Below, piece after piece: positions 40,665 to 43,297 of a stretch of DNA of 43,297 nt; the stretch's first letter is position 1, and each line of letters starts with the position of its first letter. The DNA comes from Chloroflexota bacterium (GTDB lineage Bacteria; Chloroflexota; Limnocylindria; Limnocylindrales; CSP1-4): positions 1 through 43,297 of the forward strand of contig JAJYLZ010000029.1 of the NCBI GenBank assembly GCA_021787395.1, written 5' to 3'. A model generated the notes under the pieces. It made no database searches and was not told where the DNA came from. It saw nothing but the letters and a program-made list of their open reading frames with translations. Position numbers and translations under genes: made by a program.

Positions 40665-41200
40665 GCGGACGGAGCCGCCGCGGCGCCGAGCGCGGCCAGA
40701 GCATGGTGGAGCTGGCGCTCATCTTCCCGATCGTGGTCCTCCTCCTGGTGGCGGTGTTCGACATCGGCCGCGGCGTCTACGCCTACACGTCCATCGCCAA
40801 CGCCGCCCGCGCCGGCGCCCGGGTCGCCGCCGTGAACCAGCTGTACCCGGACGTCACCGACACGCAGTGCGCCGAGGACATGCCGGTCGAGGACACGAGC
40901 GCGGGCGGCTCCCCCACCTGGTCCGCCCGGGCCTGCGCCGCCAACGCCGCGACCTCCCTCGGCCTGTCCCCGTCCAGCGTGAGCGTCAGCTACGCCGCGC
41001 CGTCGGGCACGACGCTGACCTGCCCCGCAGGACCGGCGCCGGCCCTCCCGTCCGCCAACACGCCGTTCCACGTGGGCTGCATCGTCAGCGTGAAGGTCAG
41101 CTACTCGTGGGCGCCCATCACCCCGCTGATCGGCTCGCTCGTCGGCCCGATCACCATGAGCTCGACGTCGCAGATGCCCGTCGAGCGGGTCTTCCCCTGA
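40661..41200 (+). CDS. TadE-like pilus-assembly pseudopilin
   Basis: This 179-residue protein has basic SGRSRRGAER, then GQSMVELALIFPIVVLLLVAV (the +5 Glu is followed by Leu instead of Phe), then FDIGRGVYAYTSIANAARAGARVAA. Cysteines occur in DTQCAED, ARACAAN, LTCPAG and VGCIVS, and the end is WAPITPLIGSLVGPITMSSTSQMPVERVFP. TTG 40661 is chosen because it overlaps the preceding TGA and supplies the basic lead; the first ATG (nt 40702) lies within the GQSM motif and would remove it. It is the middle gene of the second plus-strand TadE-TadE-TadG set. Confidence 0.85.
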   Translation: MSGRSRRGAERGQSMVELALIFPIVVLLLVAVFDIGRGVYAYTSIANAARAGARVAAVNQLYPDVTDTQCAEDMPVEDTSAGGSPTWSARACAANAATSLGLSPSSVSVSYAAPSGTTLTCPAGPAPALPSANTPFHVGCIVSVKVSYSWAPITPLIGSLVGPITMSSTSQMPVERVFP

Positions 41201-41210
41201 GGTGGCAGCC

Positions 41211-42497
41211 ATGCACAGGCCGGGGCGCGAGAGCGCGCAGGGCCAGGTCATCGTCATGATGGTGGTGGGCTTCATCGCGATCATCGGCGCGGTGGCCCTC
41301 GTGATCGACGGCGGCAACGCCGTGGCGCACCAGCGCATGACCCAGAACGGCGCCGACGCGGCTGCCGAGGCGGGCGCCGTGATCATGGCCGAGCGGTTCG
41401 CCGGGGCCACCGAGCCCACGGCGGGGTGGGACGCGACGGTCCAGTACGCGATCAACCAGAGCGCCGCGGCCAACGGGGTCTCGGTCCAGGCCGCCTACTA
41501 CACCGACATCTGCGGCATCCCGCTCCAGTCGGACGGCACCGCGGCCCTCAACCCCGACAACACCTACGACTTCGCGGTCGCCCAGCGGGTGGGCAGCGGC
41601 CTGCCCGCCACGTCCACCTCGACGCCCGACTGCCCGAGCCGCACCGTGGGCCCGGCCGCCGGCGTGCTGGTCATGGCGCACGCGGACGTGGCCACCTACC
41701 TGGCCAAGGTGATCGGGATCTCGACGATCGGCGTCAGCACCCAGGCCACCGCGGCCGCGGGCTACCTCCAGGAGTCCTGCGCCGCCAACACCGGCGGCTC
41801 GTGCGCGATGCTGCCGATCGCGATCCCGGTGGACATCGTCAGCTGCCAGTCGCAGAACAACGTCGTGGACATGCACAGCCCGTGGCCGGTGGACGGCCAC
41901 ACGGTGTCGGTCATCCCGCTGTGCACGAGCGGGCCGGGCAACGTGGGGTGGATCGACTGGACGCCGCCGTCCGGCGGCACCAGCGAGCTGGTCAACCAGA
42001 TCACCAACCCGACCAACCCCGCCATCGCGCTGCCGTCGTGGCAGTACGTGACCTCGACCGGGAACGTGAACTCCTCGGACGTCGAGAGCGCGATCCGCGC
42101 GTACGACGGCCAGATCGTGCTGGTGCCGCAGTTCGACCTGACCTGCAACCCGGGCCCCGGCGCCAGCCCCGACAGCAGCCAGCCGGCGATCAACACCTCG
42201 CCCAACTACGGCTGCCCGCCGGGCGACCTGGGCGGCAACGGCTCCAACCAGTGGTACCGGATGCCCAGCTTCGCGCACCTGCAGCTGTGCATCAGCACCG
42301 ACCCGGACTGCCACGCGCTGGGCTACGACTACGGCGCCTACATCAGCGGCAACAACTCCGCGGTGTGCGCGGCCAGCGGCGCGACCTCGTGCATCGTGGG
42401 GAAGTTCGAGAGCATCATCAGCACCGGGACGATCGGCGCGGGGTTCGGCGGCGGCCAGGGCTACGCGAAGGCGGTCGGGGTCCAGCTGATCAAGTAG
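41211..42497 (+). CDS. TadG-like pilus-assembly protein
   Basis: This 428-residue protein has QGQVIVMMVVGFIAIIGAVALVIDGG, then NAVAHQRMTQNGADAAAEAGAV, which is the TadG N-domain. The outer region has many cysteines (DICGIP, PDCPSR, ESCAANTGGSCAM, DLTCNPG, YGCPPGD, LQLC) and ends QWYRMPSFAHLQLC ... GYAKAVGVQLIK, like the 38286-39362 protein. ATG 41211 with GAGGTGG 8 nt upstream is preferred to a GTG at 41202. It is last in the second plus-strand triplet, 10 bp after the TadE-like stop. Confidence 0.86.
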   Translation: MHRPGRESAQGQVIVMMVVGFIAIIGAVALVIDGGNAVAHQRMTQNGADAAAEAGAVIMAERFAGATEPTAGWDATVQYAINQSAAANGVSVQAAYYTDICGIPLQSDGTAALNPDNTYDFAVAQRVGSGLPATSTSTPDCPSRTVGPAAGVLVMAHADVATYLAKVIGISTIGVSTQATAAAGYLQESCAANTGGSCAMLPIAIPVDIVSCQSQNNVVDMHSPWPVDGHTVSVIPLCTSGPGNVGWIDWTPPSGGTSELVNQITNPTNPAIALPSWQYVTSTGNVNSSDVESAIRAYDGQIVLVPQFDLTCNPGPGASPDSSQPAINTSPNYGCPPGDLGGNGSNQWYRMPSFAHLQLCISTDPDCHALGYDYGAYISGNNSAVCAASGATSCIVGKFESIISTGTIGAGFGGGQGYAKAVGVQLIK

Positions 42498-42506
42498 GGC
42501 GGGGAC

Positions 42507-42537
42507 CGTCCGGGGCGAGGGCGCGGTCGGCCGGACG
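42507..42537. terminator. Weak hairpin between convergent genes
   Basis: Arms CGTCCGG / CCGGACG with a 17-nt loop lie in the 59-bp space between the TadG-like stop and the convergent secreted-protein stop. The long loop and lack of a T-run make termination uncertain. Confidence 0.3.
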
Positions 42538-42556
42538 CCGCGTCACCAGGCCGCCG

Positions 42557-43297
42557 TCAGCGGATGCCGGTGTCGTAGCTGACCGGGAGGAGGGTCAGCC
42601 TCCCCGGTGCCACGGTGAACGGCTCCGGCCTCGCGGTGCCGAGCAGGCCCGCCCTCGGCTGCGGCTCGAGCGTGTAGCTGTCCGGCGCGAGGGCGATCCG
42701 GAACAGGCCGCTGCCGTCGGTGGTGAACCGCGCGACCTGGGCGCCTCCCGCGTCGCTGACGACCAGCACCGCGTCGCCCACCGGACGGTCGTCGCAGCCG
42801 GACTCGCCGGGGCGGACGACGGGGCAGACCGGCCCGGCCGTCACCGCGCCGCCCACGCCGCTCGAGGTCGCCGCCGCCGCCAGGCCGGCCTGCACGTCTT
42901 GGGGGATCGTCGGCCCCGACTCGCTCTCCAGCGTCGTGGCGCCGTCGGCCGCCACGGCCCAGCGCCAGACGTGGTTGCTGATGCAGCCGGCCGGGCAGTC
43001 GCCCCAGCCGACGCTCACGGTGACCTCCCATGCACCGCCGGTCCCCGGCCCAGCCGGCGTCGCGGTCCACCAGGCGGCCTGGCCCACCATCTGCGGATCA
43101 CGCGGCTGCACGGCGTCGAAGTAGGGCGACCGCGCTCGCACGGCCGCGAACGCGGCGGCGGCGCTGGCGGCCGGCCTCGATGACGGGAGGGGGCTGCCGG
43201 CTGGCGGCGACGCGGTGGCGCCCGGCGCAGACGATGCGGCGGACGGCGGCGGGGTGGACGGCAGGGCCGACGCGGTGGCGCCCGGCGCCGTCGACGC
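42557..43297 (-). CDS. Secreted/surface protein with carboxypeptidase-regulatory-like domain, 5'-truncated by the window edge
   Basis: The frame is open to the right edge, so the N-terminus is missing; 246 residues are visible. The first 50 or so are Pro/Ala/Ser/Thr-rich, with the motif APGATAS twice, typical of an extracellular linker. A folded part with Cys residues follows (GWGDCPAGCISNHVWRWAV, then CPVVRPGESGCDD). The end (DAVLVVSDAGGAQVARFTTDGSGLFRIALAPDSYTLEPQ...FTVAPGRLTLLPVSYD) matches carboxypeptidase-regulatory/SpaA-like beta-sandwiches. A GTG at 43141 could start a shorter form, but the in-frame linker upstream argues against it. Its position next to Tad genes suggests a surface role, by context only. 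Confidence 0.7.
   Translation of the reverse strand, partial: ASTAPGATASALPSTPPPSAASSAPGATASPPAGSPLPSSRPAASAAAAFAAVRARSPYFDAVQPRDPQMVGQAAWWTATPAGPGTGGAWEVTVSVGWGDCPAGCISNHVWRWAVAADGATTLESESGPTIPQDVQAGLAAAATSSGVGGAVTAGPVCPVVRPGESGCDDRPVGDAVLVVSDAGGAQVARFTTDGSGLFRIALAPDSYTLEPQPRAGLLGTARPEPFTVAPGRLTLLPVSYDTGIR

Overview
The window is a high-GC bacterial chromosome segment with long operons on both strands. Gene content (polyphosphate glucokinase, many TadE/TadG-like pilus proteins, OmpR-type two-component genes, PurE/PurK, class II fumarase) and composition fit a soil or freshwater Chloroflexota lineage such as Limnocylindria, or another high-GC Gram-positive-like group. This placement is an inference; no rRNA marker is present.

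Layout. 1-2653: a 5'-truncated YhgE/Pip-type membrane protein. 2778-8372 (all minus): LON-domain protein, ErpA/IscA-type Fe-S protein, thiolase, enoyl-CoA hydratase, alpha/beta hydrolase and flavin reductase, resembling an acyl-CoA or aromatic-acid degradation set. 8867-10282: fumarase, preceded by a cluster of GGTGAC/GTCACC palindromes and a 61-bp duplication. 10503-11096: cupredoxin-like lipoprotein lacking two copper ligands. 11685-15737: an APC amino-acid/amine permease divergent from an SDR and a glutamine-synthetase-like ligase, which with the aldehyde dehydrogenase at 21569 suggests amine (polyamine-type) catabolism. 15774-21417: GGDEF-EAL protein, SDR, polyphosphate glucokinase and a CPA2 cation/proton antiporter. 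23494-24821: zinc-ribbon Nudix hydrolase, a small overlapping ORF and a small membrane protein.

24973-42497 is dominated by Tad-pilus minor components: seven TadE-like and four TadG-like genes in four operons, each ending in a TadG-like gene. Some carry unusual extracellular modules (two PKD domains, a PASTA-like domain, beta-rich C-termini). No TadA/B/C, CpaB/RcpA or major Flp prepilin gene is in the window. Interleaved are purE with a GrpB-PurK fusion gene (27894-30139), an OmpR response regulator/histidine kinase pair (30819-32983) and the remnant of an IS256-family transposase (about 35986-36220). The window ends in a truncated secreted protein with a carboxypeptidase-regulatory-like fold (42557-43297, minus).

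Expression signals fall into two classes. Six genes have a TANNNT -10 hexamer only 6-7 nt before the start codon (LON protein, thiolase, flavin reductase, fumarase, the small ORF before the Nudix gene, response regulator), which points to leaderless transcripts. Most catabolic and Tad genes instead have a Shine-Dalgarno sequence or overlap the upstream stop codon (GTGA, TGATG, ATGA, TTGA). Intergenic spaces are rich in hairpins and short direct repeats.
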